Of a stretch of DNA of 64,000 bases, positions 26,301 to 38,900 are shown in pieces; the first letter of the stretch is position 1; each line of letters opens with the position of its first letter. Source of the DNA: Erythrocercus mccallii (taxonomy: Eukaryota > Chordata > Aves > Passeriformes > Dicruridae); NCBI GenBank assembly GCA_013397435.1, contig VZRG01000745.1:186860-250859 (forward strand). Direction: 5' to 3'. The position numbers and the translations under genes are program-made. A model generated the notes under the pieces. The model did not search any database. It was not told where the DNA came from and saw only the letters and a program-made list of their open reading frames with translations.

Positions 26301-29300
26301 TAAAGCCCAGGTAAATACCTTGCTTAAGGGATCATATGTTTTCCTAAGCATACAACTAATTATTGCAAATACAGACAGGAAAATATCGTTTGGGAATCTT
26401 CAGATGCTGTTAGCAATGATCTGCTGCAAGGTATGCTTTATCACAGGCTGTGATGTTTAGATGGCCAGATGGCATCAGTGGAAAAAATGTCACCTCATCT
26501 GTACTTGCCCAGAAACCCTTCCCATATAAGACATGACTAGGTGCGTTCATCAGCTGGGACCCACACCTGGTTTTGCAATTACTGCATCTGAAACTGAACA
26601 TAGAATCTTGGTTTGCATACAAGCACTGTACTTGTCTGGATTTGTCTGTACCTAGTTTTATCTGCAAGTTTTACTCTTAATTTTCTAAGGAACTACTGGC
26701 TCAAACTCTGAGGCATGACAAAAATGTTTAGTCTATGAGTCATTATGGAAGTACACTAATCTAAAGCAATGCAGATCAGAAAGCTGAGGATAGATCACAC
26801 AGGGAGCTGCAGATAATAGGCTTTCTGAGCCAAGGAGAAATTAGGCAGCATCATTAAGACAGTCTGTGAAACTTCTTCAGAAAAGACCTTCTTTAGAAAT
26901 TTAAAAATCCTAGTGTTGAAAAAACTAAAATGGCATCAAAGAGCAATATTACCTCCTATAAGTAATTGACTCTTATTTTGTCTGTAATGGATGGCCTGGA
27001 ATATGGTGGGGGGAACAGCTGGTACTTACTTTCATATTATATTTACTAGTGTTCTTATTTTTAATGACCAGTACACTGATATTCTGGAAGATGTCAGCTC
27101 TTGCAGTCATTTCATTGCAAGATGAGGTCCTATGTTACAAACTGCCAGAAGGTTCAAGCTGAGAGTACAGATACAATATGGGCTCATAATTATTATCATG
27201 GCAGAGAGTATATCAATGGAATGTGAACAATTTTGTTGAACTACTAAGGCTGTAGGTTGGTACAGTATTAACCAGTATTCCCCTTTTGTAGGGAGGGCTT
27301 TCCATTTTATAGTCTCCTTTTTGTTGCACTATGAAATTTTTCAAAGACAAAAATCCAACTAATTTGTTTCATTTTAATTGCATTCAATCACAATTCAACA
27401 ATTCAATAATTGTTTAAAGAGGTAGTAGGCAACCTGCCACCTGGGTTCATTTTTCTTATTCCTATGACATTAAATTTAATCCACATTATTTTCCTTTACA
27501 GTATTTATAAATTAAAACCATGAGCATGCTTGATACTTTCACGTATCAGTTCAGACAGATGAAACTGCTTTCAAGACAAGGTTTTTAAAAGTTCTTGCAC
27601 TCGGCAGCCTGAAGTAACTAAAGTGCAAGGCAAAATGGAACTATGGACTGGAAGAGTAGACTGGGCTGTGTCCGCTGAGAAGATGCCATGTCATCCTTCT
27701 GAGTTCCTTACTTCCTTTATTAACAGATTATCTGCAAAAGCTTTGATGCTCTACTGACATATTTTAAAGAAACTTTCTGGCTGAGCACACATTGGCTTGA
27801 ATAAGTCTTCAAGCCCGTGATCACAATTAATAAGTTTAAAATTTTACTTTGCATCCAAACCCCAGGACCAGATGAAGTCATTCCAGTAACAAAATTTAAA
27901 ATTCAAAGTAGACTACATTGTTATATGCTACAGTATACCAGCAGAGTAAGGGTTCCATCTTACCAAAGCTCTTGCAGTATCAGGAACATGAAACTCTTTC
28001 AAACTCCAAAGTCATCTGTCAGACTCTGAATACACCAGAAAAGCAGATAACCACCACCATCATCCTCATTATCAATCTCCTTTTGTTTCCGCTGTCATTT
28101 TAAAAGACTGATATTCCATGACAGCTTTCCTGTCTTTTTTTAGTATTAAAGAATTCATAAAGAATTCATTCCCAGAGCCTGGAAAACAACTAGGAAATGT
28201 CTTGTAACACCACAACATGTCTAGAGAGGTCTAGACATTTTCCCTAACAATGGCCTTAAACATGCTCCCGATTCCAGGCTGGCAGCCCACCACTCCTTCT
28301 CTTGCCAGTGGCCTATGAGACTGCCTATGCTGTGAACTTTATATTCAAATTTGTCCCCAATGTTCATTCAGCACAAACAATTCAGTTGATGATTAAAAAA
28401 AAAAAGAAATTAATTCTGCAACTTTCAGAGAGGATCTTTCCAATATTATGTGGACAGTAGAGAGAGAATAATGTTTCCATTAAAAAAACCCTGAACGTGG
28501 GAAGGCAAAAGGAAGGGTCTGAGCATGTGCATAGTGAGTACAGCTTTCTCAAGATTGAATGTAGGTCTTAAGGAGCAGAGAGAATTTAATAGTTTAGTGT
28601 TTTCTAAAAGTTAAATACTTCAATTAAGTGTAATCCAAGGATTCCTTTCATTCGCTGGCATGATTTTCATCCATATCTTTAAAAGGCTGGTAGAAAATTT
28701 ACACTTTGTAAATGTGAATGGAAGATGTTAGAAAGCAGAACACAGGATACAGCAGAATGGAAAGATGTGCCAGTCAGCACTGCGGTGACCTATTTTCATT
28801 GTAGCAATCCCATTTTTGAAGATATGTCAGTATTTTTTTTTTTAGAAAAGTAGGCACAATGAGGTGTCAGCAAACATGCTGGTTATTATTAAAGATGCTG
28901 CCTGATGACTGCAAATACTTGTCTGTAGGACTGACAGTCATAGTCAAGGAGCTCCCACATTAATGTGCAGTATCATGCTCCTAAAGGAACAAATACTGTT
29001 ATGTTTCTACAGTAGGAATATATGAGCAAGATGCCCATCTAGAGTAAAGGTAATGGTTCATGGATCCTAAGATTACAAAAACTGGAGAGACACATATTTT
29101 CATATTATCAGTGAGAGAGCTGCTTGGAGCTTTTTCTTTTGGCTATAGGCCCATTCCAACAATTTCACTATACTTCCTATAAAAATGTTCTGTATACTGC
29201 CACATTATCTGACTTAATAAAAAAAAAAGTATTTTTCACTGCCATTGTCCTTTAAATAGAAAGTCATTACCCATCCTTATAAATAAAGCAGAGTCACATT

Positions 29301-29822
29301 CTGTCCTTGAACATTCTGTTCCCACACAGAAAACTATCATACAACTGAGTCTATTTATCTTATTCTACTTATAAAAATCTTGATCTGTGTGTTGGAAACA
29401 ATGGATCATTACATGACTCAGAAGTTTACAAACAGAGGATAACATTACATGAAACTAATGCCAATAATCTACCCTCAGTAGCATTCTGAAACTACAACCT
29501 AAACTGAAAGCAGTGGTGAACTGAGTGTTTCCATATTTCTTTTGGTGGTTTTTTTTAGGAAATAAGGGTTAATAAACTAGAATGACTCTAAACTTGAAAT
29601 ATTTTCTGGCTCATTTACTGACTATCAGTCACTATCATCTTATTGACCATGAGAACTACAAAACAAACTTTAGTTCATTAGCAAGTGAGCCAACAAAATA
29701 TGAAAGTAACCTTGAATGCAGGGCAGCATATTACTAGGCATGTGTTTTTACACTAAATTCTGAAGCTAACTGTTTAGAAAAATAATGTTTAGAAAGCACA
29801 ATGAAAAATGAACAATACTTAC

Positions 29823-29984
29823 AACCATACCGTTTAGGGACACCCAGCAATCTGGTGGGAAATCCTGGAGTAATGGTACTAAAAACTGTAGACAACCATC
29901 CCAGTGGCACAGCAGAAGCATCATTCCAATCAGATTAAAGATTCTCACCACTGCACTGGCCAGATCGTATGTCATGTGGAAAAT
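29823..29984 (-). CDS. HCN1: HCN1 exon 3 (S5 and outer-pore turret)
   Basis: This internal coding exon of the HCN1 pacemaker (Ih/If) channel is a plasma-membrane, cAMP-modulated Na+/K+ channel subunit that works as a tetramer. The exon is 162 bp, exactly 54 codons, with no stop. It opens with IFHMTYDLASAVVRIF and continues through S5 (about residues 8-38) into the extracellular turret, ending WVSLNGMV. The minus-strand acceptor ends ...TTTTTGTCTGCAG just above 29984; the donor just below 29823 reads GTAAGT. Both exon ends fall between codons (phase 0). Residue choice fits HCN1 better than HCN2-4, for example FPPDCWVSLN running into NDSW in the next exon. The residue before the final Met-Val is Gly (codon 29829-29831), where mammalian HCN1, as I remember it, has Glu. 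The only internal exons seen in the window are this one and the one at 7193-7411, in collinear order. Confidence 0.96.
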
Positions 29985-32900
29985 CTGCAGACAAAAATTA
30001 CAGGTGATGTACATGTTGCAAATCAGAAATGAAACTCATTAAATTCTGCAAATCAGGCAGGTTAAAAAAAGTGTCATCCTGAACTTCTAATTAACCTGAG
30101 GTTCCTAAGGCAGGATCATTAATTTGAGCACATTAATTTCAGCAGAGAACCATACTAACACACCTGAGTCTTGGCTGCATGCCTGTGTTACGTAAGCTGC
30201 CAAAAAAGGCATATATTGGATAGAAGTCACCCACTAAAATGTTTTCTTAAAGCCTCCAACTCCTTTTATTTGAAGCAAGACTCACAAATTAAAAAATATC
30301 CAGTAAAGCTAATGATACCATTACTTGCCTATGAGTTTGGTACTTAAATACGCAAAAGTTGTGGGAGATTTAATGATCCTTTCAGAAGATTCACTTTTGC
30401 ATTTATTACCTTCTCAAATCCACAAAAATCTCAGTGAAGAAACAATACAAGTAAGTGTTACATTTTTTGGTTTCTACTTCTATACTTGTAATCCAATTTG
30501 CATATACCAGTTCAAAAACGACACAAAGGTAGTTTATAGCTCTTAATCATTAGCGTTTTCCTAAAATACTGATAATTCTGTGCCTACTACTGTAGTAGAT
30601 AAATTCATGTCAATCTAATAGAGTAAGCTGGATTTCAATGTGTTCCACCATTCCTAAGAAACAAATAATTTGCATCTGAAAACTGTCTTGCGATAAATCA
30701 CACATAAAATTCTCAAATACAACAGAGACATTTTCAAGTTTGTTATAGGCAGATTTGCTGGTCAGAATTTTCATGCAGAACAGCAGTCAGCTGCCAATAT
30801 AGTACAACTTCTCTGCTATATTGGTTTTAAGGTACTTCCAATCTATAAATACAGACATACTCCATACTTCTTACAATCAACTAAATTGATTAAATTCAAT
30901 TAACTAAAGATAAATATATAACATTGTAATATGCATAAGTACCACTATGCAGGAGTTATATTTAGAAGCTGAAGAATGTCCAGTTGGTATTTCAAGGAAT
31001 CTGACCAGGCATAGAAACCAGACTTAAAACATCAGATTGCTAGAGATGTATGGGCATATTGGTACATGACATTTTGCACTTTTAAGTTAAAAAATTTCAC
31101 ACATAAAAGAGGGAATGTTTGTGATCTAACTTTTACATATCTAAACTAAAAGCAGAGATGAAGTACCCACATTGCAAATGAAAGCAAGTACAAATATGGA
31201 GAGCACATGTTGTCTTTAACTTTCTGTTCATGGGAGTTGGTCGTTATTTGAAAATGGCAGTCTATATTCTGAGTCCAAAAATGCAAAACCTGCACATTAG
31301 AAACATACCTCAGACACTAACACTATGTACAAAATATGCTTTTCAGTCTAGGGGATTTAAAGAGAAAGTATTCCAAATTCCAGTTCAACAGTCATTGGAA
31401 ATAGAGGATTTTAACAAAGATCCTGTCCAAATACCATTTAGCTTCTGTAAAAATTGAGAAGATAACACTGATTTAAGAGATAATGTAAATGGAACTAAAG
31501 TGGAAATAAAATGGAAAACCACATTTTTCTTGCTAAGCAATGTATTTATGTTACAGCTATTACAATAGCTTCAGTTTCAGTAGATGTTATGAACAGAAAT
31601 AGTGGAAGTGTGCACTGAAATTGTTTTATTTTTAAGAACTGGAAAAAATAGCAAGGATTACTAGCAAGGTTTGGAACACTAGCTCTCACTTAGGCTGTAC
31701 ATTTTTGACATAGTTCCTATATTACAACTGCAAAGAGCAGATAATTCCTGATCACACGAAAAGTATCAGAAGCTCTCCCTCATTTCCTATTAGGCTTTAC
31801 TGTAAGAGACCCAGGGAAAGACCAGATTGTCAAAACTTTCCAGAGTCCAAAACTCAGCAGTCACATATACCGAAGGCTCCCAAATCCTCATCCTGCCTCT
31901 GCAACTATGGTAGGCACTGTGCTGCTGGGTTTGGCCTTTTCAAGGACTATTTTATCTTGTCAAAGCTTCAAAGCTTTTGCATTATTAGTATGCCTCTGGC
32001 AAAATGGCCACATACTGCAAGAATGCTAAAAGGTTGGAAATTTTTTATGAAACCAAATCCATCAAAGGAAATGACTGCCAACAGTCTGTGTACAATGCTG
32101 CAAACTTCCATCATTTCTGAAACTGCTCCAGAAACAGCTTCTGTGAAGCTTAGTGTTCAATGTTAAAAATGCTTTAACATATCCAGGATATTATCTAGAC
32201 TGCATCACGTTTAATCAGCATTTCAAATATACCATTCTTTTATCACTTATCTTTTGCCTATATAGTCTAATATTTGTGTAGTCTATCCTAATACTGTGAT
32301 GCCTCTGTATTAAAGATAACTTCAACAGAAAAATCTTAAGCAAGTGTCATAAAAACATTTAAAAAATCTTTGCATAGCCGCTTTCCAGCAAATAATATCT
32401 GAATTTTTTTCTTTGAGAAAGAGCTTATGGAAATGTGTGTTTGTTTGGAAAAAAAAGTTAAATACTACAAACATACATTGCACAATGTAAACAATAGTAT
32501 TTGCCCATAATATTGTATTGACATATTTACACTTGGGGGGTGGGAGGGATGGGATGTGCTGATTTTTTTAAACTAATAGCCAAAATGCCCTGTGGACTGA
32601 AGTAATATATTGCATGCTGAATGTTCTTCCATTCAGGAATTGATTGTGATACAATGTAACAAGACTAGTAAAATAAGCCATATTTTTATAGCTTTTTTTT
32701 TTGGTAATCACAAATTACAATTCCTGTATTAATGAGTTCATAAAAACTCCTCATTAAAACTCCTAGGAGATATGTGAACTATAGTTTTCTCAGAGATAAA
32801 CTGGAGAACAGGCAAATAATGCCATTCACTTGAGGAAATGGTAGCTTGCCCATCAGCTGGTCCTCCAGTGGGATAGAAAGAAATATAAGAAGACCACAAA

Positions 32901-34025
32901 TCAATTTACTTTGATTTTGCAGAACAAATGTGTGCTCAAATCTCTCTGTTTCAACAAAATTTTTAACAAGATACTATTAATAACAAAAATAATTCAAACA
33001 TTTGCACATAACCGAAGTTAAGTTTCTAACCTCTTCACGCATGTAGTTAAATATAAACGCTTGGTCATCATTAAACATTTACCATGCAAAAATGCTACGC
33101 AAATAAGAGGAATTACAACTGCAAAACACATTTGAAAATCTGGCCACTTTATTTAGATTCCTAATTTCATACCTAAGTATTCAGTTTAAGAAAGAGTGTA
33201 AATTTTGGACAACACATTTCTAGACATTGCTAGAATTACTTAAGATTACTGCACATGAGAAAAAATTAAATTTCTCCTGAGAACTAACTCTTCCCACAGT
33301 TTTTTTTTATACAATAAGAAAGATTTCATAAATACTTCTCCTTTTTCATTACTATTCCTCTTCATTTGAATTACACATCATAGTTTTTGTAATGTTTGTC
33401 TGTGTTTGGCTACAGTACTGCCATTTTTCATAGTTTCCATATACTTGAAAAATGTTTAATAAAAATATTAGCCTGTGAACTCACTTCTAAGGACTCATAA
33501 TTTTTTTTTCATTAATTTTACAAGCTTTTATCAATAGCCTGGAAACCTTAAATTTTTTCCTGAATAACTGACAATGCCTCAGACAATGGCTGAAATGGAA
33601 ACACAGATTAACAGTTCCCAGTATTTTGGCACAGTATTGCTAAGAGAGAATAAGAAATTGCTGAAGCAGTCAGACTTCACATGTTTTCTCTTAGTTTTCA
33701 CTCACACTTTATTAATGACTCTCTTTATTCCCACATAAGAAGCAGAAAGCAGACTATTCCTTTCTCACATTTATAATGGAGCGTATACATCAAATTGGTC
33801 CTGCTAACTTTGATTTCTGAGCCTGAGATGGAAAAACTGTTCCAGTCTTACCAGCCCCCATGCGTAATTGCATTTGAGGGCTGTCATATTAAATTAATAG
33901 CACACATATAGTTTAACCAAGTGAGCACAAAAGCTGTTGAACTGCTGTCATGGAATGCACAGGTTACTTCTGCCTTCTGATAATTGGTATGTAATATTTG
34001 TTCAGTTGTGATTTTTAGTTCAGTT

Positions 34026-34195
34026 CAGAATCATACAATCATAGAATCACGAAAAAGATGAAAAAGACCTCCAAGACTGGCAAGTCTAACTTTTGACTGA
34101 ACACTACTTTGCCAACTACTCCATGGCACTAAGTGCCACATCCAGTCGTTTCTTGAAAACTTCCAGGGATGGTTATTCCATTGCCTTTGATTTTT
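34026..34195 (-). mobile_element. CR1 LINE 3' end, minus orientation
   Basis: Read on the plus strand this begins AATCATACAATCATAGAATC, the complement of the short (ATTCTATGAT)n-type microsatellite that ends CR1 elements. It continues with AAAGACCTCCAAGACTGGCA, a CACTAAGTGCCACATCCAGT landmark and ACTTCCAGGGATGGTTATTC. This order is the reverse complement of a CR1 3' region as I remember it. The copy is about 170 bp and strongly 5'-truncated. It is in the same orientation as HCN1 and ends close to the LTR-like element that terminates at 34520. Confidence 0.85.
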
Positions 34196-34230
34196 AGGTT
34201 CAGTTTTGTGGGTCTGATTTTCTGAGTTTA

Positions 34231-34520
34231 TGAAATTTTCAGCCTGTTAGTGGCTGATTCTTTCTAGGAGAGGGTTCATTCCTTCCAAGGATGCTGAATG
34301 TAAACAGCCTTTCATATTTTTAAGTAACCATAACAACCCTCTCACAAGTGTTGTTTCTCTTACTTAAACAATGAAAAGAAGTGTTATCTTTACTAACCAA
34401 TCATAAGGTTCTTTAGTGTAGCATGATATAAAAGGGCTGTGTGAAATTAATAAAATAAGCCTTCTGAGTTTTTCTTCTACCTGGAGTCAAGCTCTTCATT
34501 TCGTGTCCAACTGCGACACA
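34231..34520 (+). mobile_element. LTR-like element (probable solo LTR, 5' end uncertain)
   Basis: The right part has LTR promoter and polyadenylation architecture: CCAAT at 34397-34401, TATAAAAG at 34427-34434, AATAAA at 34449-34454, then a pyrimidine-rich stretch and a CGTGTCCAACTGCGACACA end. This end resembles the CGTGACACA-type ends of bird endogenous retroviral LTRs. GTTTA follows the terminal ACA. The same GTTTA precedes a TG at 34231, which would give a 290-bp LTR with a 5-bp target duplication. A later start, for example at the TGTTG near 34349, is also possible. The left third has no landmark I recognise. No internal retroviral coding sequence is present. Confidence 0.55.
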
Positions 34521-35850
34521 GTTTATATAAAAATTAATTTACAGAAAACATCAGAATTTAATTCTGATTAAATGAAGGAAAAAACTGGAATTTCCTAGAA
34601 AAATTTATTCGAATCTCAGGTCACTGAATTCATGCAGACACCTCTTCCACTTAGAAGCACTGAAGGTGCTTAGCATCACAAAACTATGGGTTTGCCTTCA
34701 AACTGAGATCTGCAACGTGCCTTGGGCAACAGGAAATGGCACTTGCCAAGTGAGTCTGGAATGTTAAACAGCCACAGTGGGGAAAAATGGAGAGCCCAGG
34801 TGTGCAGCTCCGTAAAGTATGCTGAAAGCTGTACTTACAGCAGTGAAACTCCAAGCTAGACTGCAGGGCAAAATAACAGTTATAAAAGTGACGAAGGATT
34901 TTTGATTCAGTCTCTGGGTCAGCTCAAAATTATTAGATTTATCCCTCAGAGCACCAACAAAACAGAGATTGTGAACCATAGGATTTGAATTCTCCTGAGC
35001 TGAATGTTTACTTTTAAGATACTAGTTGCAACAAAGCTCCCCTGGAAACAAAATGATATAAAAGGGAGAGCACAATGCCTCTTTTTGAGCATCCATCTCT
35101 CCATCTTCTTTAAACAATGAAAGGCAACTATGGCTTTTTTCTTTATCTATTTCATATTTGATGACTTCAAAATATATTCTTCATAAATATCACTTGGAAT
35201 ACCATGGGTCTGATTCAACTCCTACCAAAGCCAGTTTCTTTGAGAGTTGCAGGTGATCATACTTCATACTGGAAATACATCTGCACAAGCAGATGTAAAC
35301 AGGCATTGATTGAAATGCCTGGCTATGCCCTCAGGGTAACGTTTTACACTCAACTGACTCCTGGTATGCATGCTTAATTTTATGATAAATAATTCACCAT
35401 TGATAATTCAGTAGTGGGAACAGGTATACAGCATGAACTAACCCAATTGTATTTGTGACCTTAAGCTGAAGACAAATGCAAAGATCTGTTTCTGCTTTAG
35501 TTGGCCCTGAAGGGAAAACACCAGTGATTTAATAAACAGAGCAAACTATTTTTAATCAAACGTATTCAGAAAAAAAAGGGCTGAGAATGGCCTATTTTAT
35601 GTGACCTTTAAAATTTGTTACTTTCTAGATGGAGTCAGTCTGACATTAGGTTTTATAATAGAAGTCCCATTTATTCCAATTCAAGGAAATGTACAAATAG
35701 AAGCCAGTTTCTGCTGATCAAAAAGAACAGCACAACAAAATAGAAATGTGACAGCTTAAACCTGAAAGCATTAATATAACTACTTGGCTGAAGGACTATT
35801 TAGGCAAGACTTGAAAAGGTCACATATACCCAGGAAGCAATATATACTTA

Positions 35851-35936
35851 CCATATATAAATTCTGCAATATTTATTTACCACACATAAATTCTACAATA
35901 AATTCTGCAAATACCAATATAAATTCTGTAAATTGG
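35851..35936. repeat. Cryptic short tandem repeat
   Basis: Four loose copies of a TAAATTCTGCAA-type unit are spaced 12-35 bp apart. Two of them sit next to ATATTTATTTACCACA-like spacers. Probably a local slippage product. Confidence 0.6.
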
Positions 35937-38900
35937 CCAATGTCATACTAAATATTAACTCTCACACAGAGGGCACGACTTCACTCTCAGAATGTGTGGT
36001 TTTGTTGGCCTCATGTAATAAATGTGTGGGACCTGTCTTGACATCTAAATAGAGAGGAGAAGTCACTTTATCTCTACAATGAAAAAAGCAAGCAAATGAC
36101 AAAGGATTCAGGATTCAGAAATAAAATCACCAGTGCTAACTCTCACTTGTTTCTAAAGAGGTGGAGGTCTCATTCACTACTTATATTGAGGACACAAAGT
36201 ACCTCATTAGACTAAGTATTTACCTTAAGTGAAGCCAAGTAGAAATAAACCAAAAACACTTCACAGCTGTCAGAAAGACATAAACACGGAATAGAAATAG
36301 CCTGCCTCTCTGATGGCGTTCAGCTGTAATTCTTCCCCTTAAGTTGTAGTACCAAACTGAGTGTGACCATATGGCAAATAACACTGGAACTTTACATGAA
36401 CATAGAGACTGAAAGTTTTGGCAGCTTGAAGTGTAGGTCCGTTCCCACCTCAGCTTTATTTCAAGCATCAGCATCACCTGAACTTCAGCTCAAGCTTCTC
36501 GATGGGTCAAATATTTCCACTGGCTGCATCACTGAACTCAAGCTGGGGACCTCTGAGTCTGGAGCTGAACTAGAAGGCATATTTATATATTTCGTAATTA
36601 TTTATATCACAAAAAGAAGGCAGCTAGGAGATACAGCCAGAGTCTAAATAGCACAAAATATTATTTAAGATTTTTCTTACTAGCTGAGCAAGAGGAACTG
36701 TTTCTTTTATTAATGGGAAGATGTACTTTGGCAGCAATAAGAGAAAAGAAATAAGTTATTCCCCTTCAGTCTTAGCCAAAGCAAGGATTCCCATTATGCT
36801 AAAAAGGCAGCTGAACAACCAATGTGAATCCTAAAAAATATCACTGCCTACAACTTTTCAAATATCAGATACCTGATTGCATTTTTAGAAATTAGTATCA
36901 GATTCTGAAGTCTATGTTCCCTAATTTTAACACACTAACACAAGCAGTTTTCATCCTCAGTGAATCTGAAACAAACAATAAATACCACACTTACATTTAC
37001 CAAGAAATCTACAATAAAATATATCTAAATGCCAAGACAATGCAGGGAGAACCTTAGGAAATACCAGTCTTCACAAAAAAATGCACACCTGATAAAATTA
37101 TTCTAAAACACTTTTGATCGTTCACATCTCTCAAACCCTGAACCCATTTTTATTTTCATTTTTAAGGCATAACTTTGGTGGCAATTCTACCCTCAGCACA
37201 CTAGGTCTTTTCCTCAGAGACAGGTATTTAGGAGACAGAACAGAGCAGTACCCTGGCTGTACCCTACACTGAGATGGGTGGGAAATGATCCAGTCCCCAG
37301 CCCCCTGGATCAGACAGTGTCATTCAATCAGAATCAATAAACAAAAAAAACAGCTACAATGCTTTCTATGCATTTATAAATATTTTTTCAATCATCATTG
37401 TACAAAAGGGACACATGTAACCAACTTCTTTCAATCTCAGTATTTTCCTGACCTTTCTCAAAAATTTTTAAGGTAGTAATATTTTTATCTTCCCATCTCT
37501 GTGAATAAAAAATGAAATCAGATACCTTTTCATAGTAGATGAAGCACCAAAACATTGGATGTACACAGAAACTTGGAACTTTTCACATTTACAAAAAATG
37601 TATCTGAAACTATTGTTGTAAAACAGGTCTTTTTTCACTAGATCTGAGTGTCACATGTCTCAGCAGATGCGGGTTTGGGAAGCAAAGGCAAGTGTGTGTA
37701 GAAAAGCCAAAGATAGTTTTCTCTTATATGATCCTAACTCCTCCTAATAGTATCACTTTGAGATTTCAGTGGATGGTTAACTAACCACAGTTCTTTTTAC
37801 CTGACGCCTTCTCCCCAACTCACACTGCCACATAGCTGAGCTTGAAATCAGTTATTGTAATTATAATATGGCAGTGTAATGATTTCATTGAAAACAATAG
37901 AAATAATGAAGAATATTTCTTCTGGGGAATTTAAGCTGATGTCTTTCTGAAGCTGATGAGGTTAATCTTCCAAACATGGGAATAATGGGCAAGGAACTGA
38001 AAATTAAAGTAATTATGTTAAATTTCCTGTGGAATAAAAGTTCTGAGATGAAACTGGTTCTAAATGCTTTCTTTTAATAGCATGCAATATCTTCCTTTTA
38101 AAAAGCCCAAGAAATGTTGCTTTATGAGGCACAATTGTTTTAATGTTTATAGATTTGGGTTGTTAAGAATATATATAAGCTGTGAATAAAAAATGTAAAA
38201 TCCCATACCATACTGGACTCTGATTTTTGCTTTTGATAGTCATTTAATTGAAGAGTTCACAGGCCAATAGTTACAAAACCCCCCAACACTATCAGTGCAA
38301 TTCAAGGTAGTTGATTAGTGCACAATATTGCATGAAATTTGGAACCGTTAATCAGTTGAATGCTTAAGGCTTTAAACACATGAAATCCATTTGTTCCTAT
38401 GAAAATTTTGTAATAGTAAATACATTTAAGTCACTCATATATCATAATAACCCAGAGGCATAAAAATCCAGGAAATAACATCTAAAAGTACATATGTGAA
38501 TAAATTATTCTTCCAGTAAGGAATCAGTGATTTGTGGTCCAAGTCAATGCTTGTAATATTGACAAATGATTTTAAAAATTATATAGCTAATTGAACGAAA
38601 TTATAGAGAGCCTTTTTAGTGGGAAGTGCAAATTAAGTCTATAGTTAAAATTTAACTGCAACTCAAAATCACACAGAGATCTTTTAGAGTTTTAAAGGTT
38701 TAATAAAAAATAAAAGATTCTTGGGCAGGTAAAAAGACCAATGCTAGAATCATAATCTTATTAACTTGCCTCAAAAATCACCAGCAGAATTTAAGAATTC
38801 AGTTGCCTAATAAAAAGCAACATACAGCAAAAAAATAACCCCAAACACAACATTTTAAAGAAATTGCTTTGGAAATTTGCATACAATAGTCTCTCTTCCA

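Larger units (their letters stand above)
7412..29822 (-). other. HCN1: HCN1 intron between exons 3 and 4 (complete)
   Basis: This 22,411-bp intron is bounded by a GTAAGT donor (exon 3 side) and a TTGCAG acceptor (exon 4 side). Most of it is unremarkable AT-rich DNA with many stops in all frames. It contains the GATA microsatellite near 9.97 kb, a TA-rich tract near 12.1 kb, the composite repeat at 12.79-14.58 kb, one 5'-truncated CR1 fragment at 17.23-17.60 kb, a run of 18 T at 23331 and two perfect short hairpins (24918-24941, 28217-28238). A relatively GC-rich stretch at about 16.53-17.20 kb just upstream of the CR1 has no family I recognise. I see nothing definable in 18.9-23.3 kb or 25.0-28.1 kb. 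Confidence 0.9.

Noticed and set aside
35050..35070. TATAAAAGGG near 35055, sharing 14 bases with the LTR TATA region at 34424
   Set aside because: Sequence on either side does not resemble the LTR, and no CCAAT, polyadenylation signal or LTR end is arranged around it. Treated as coincidence.
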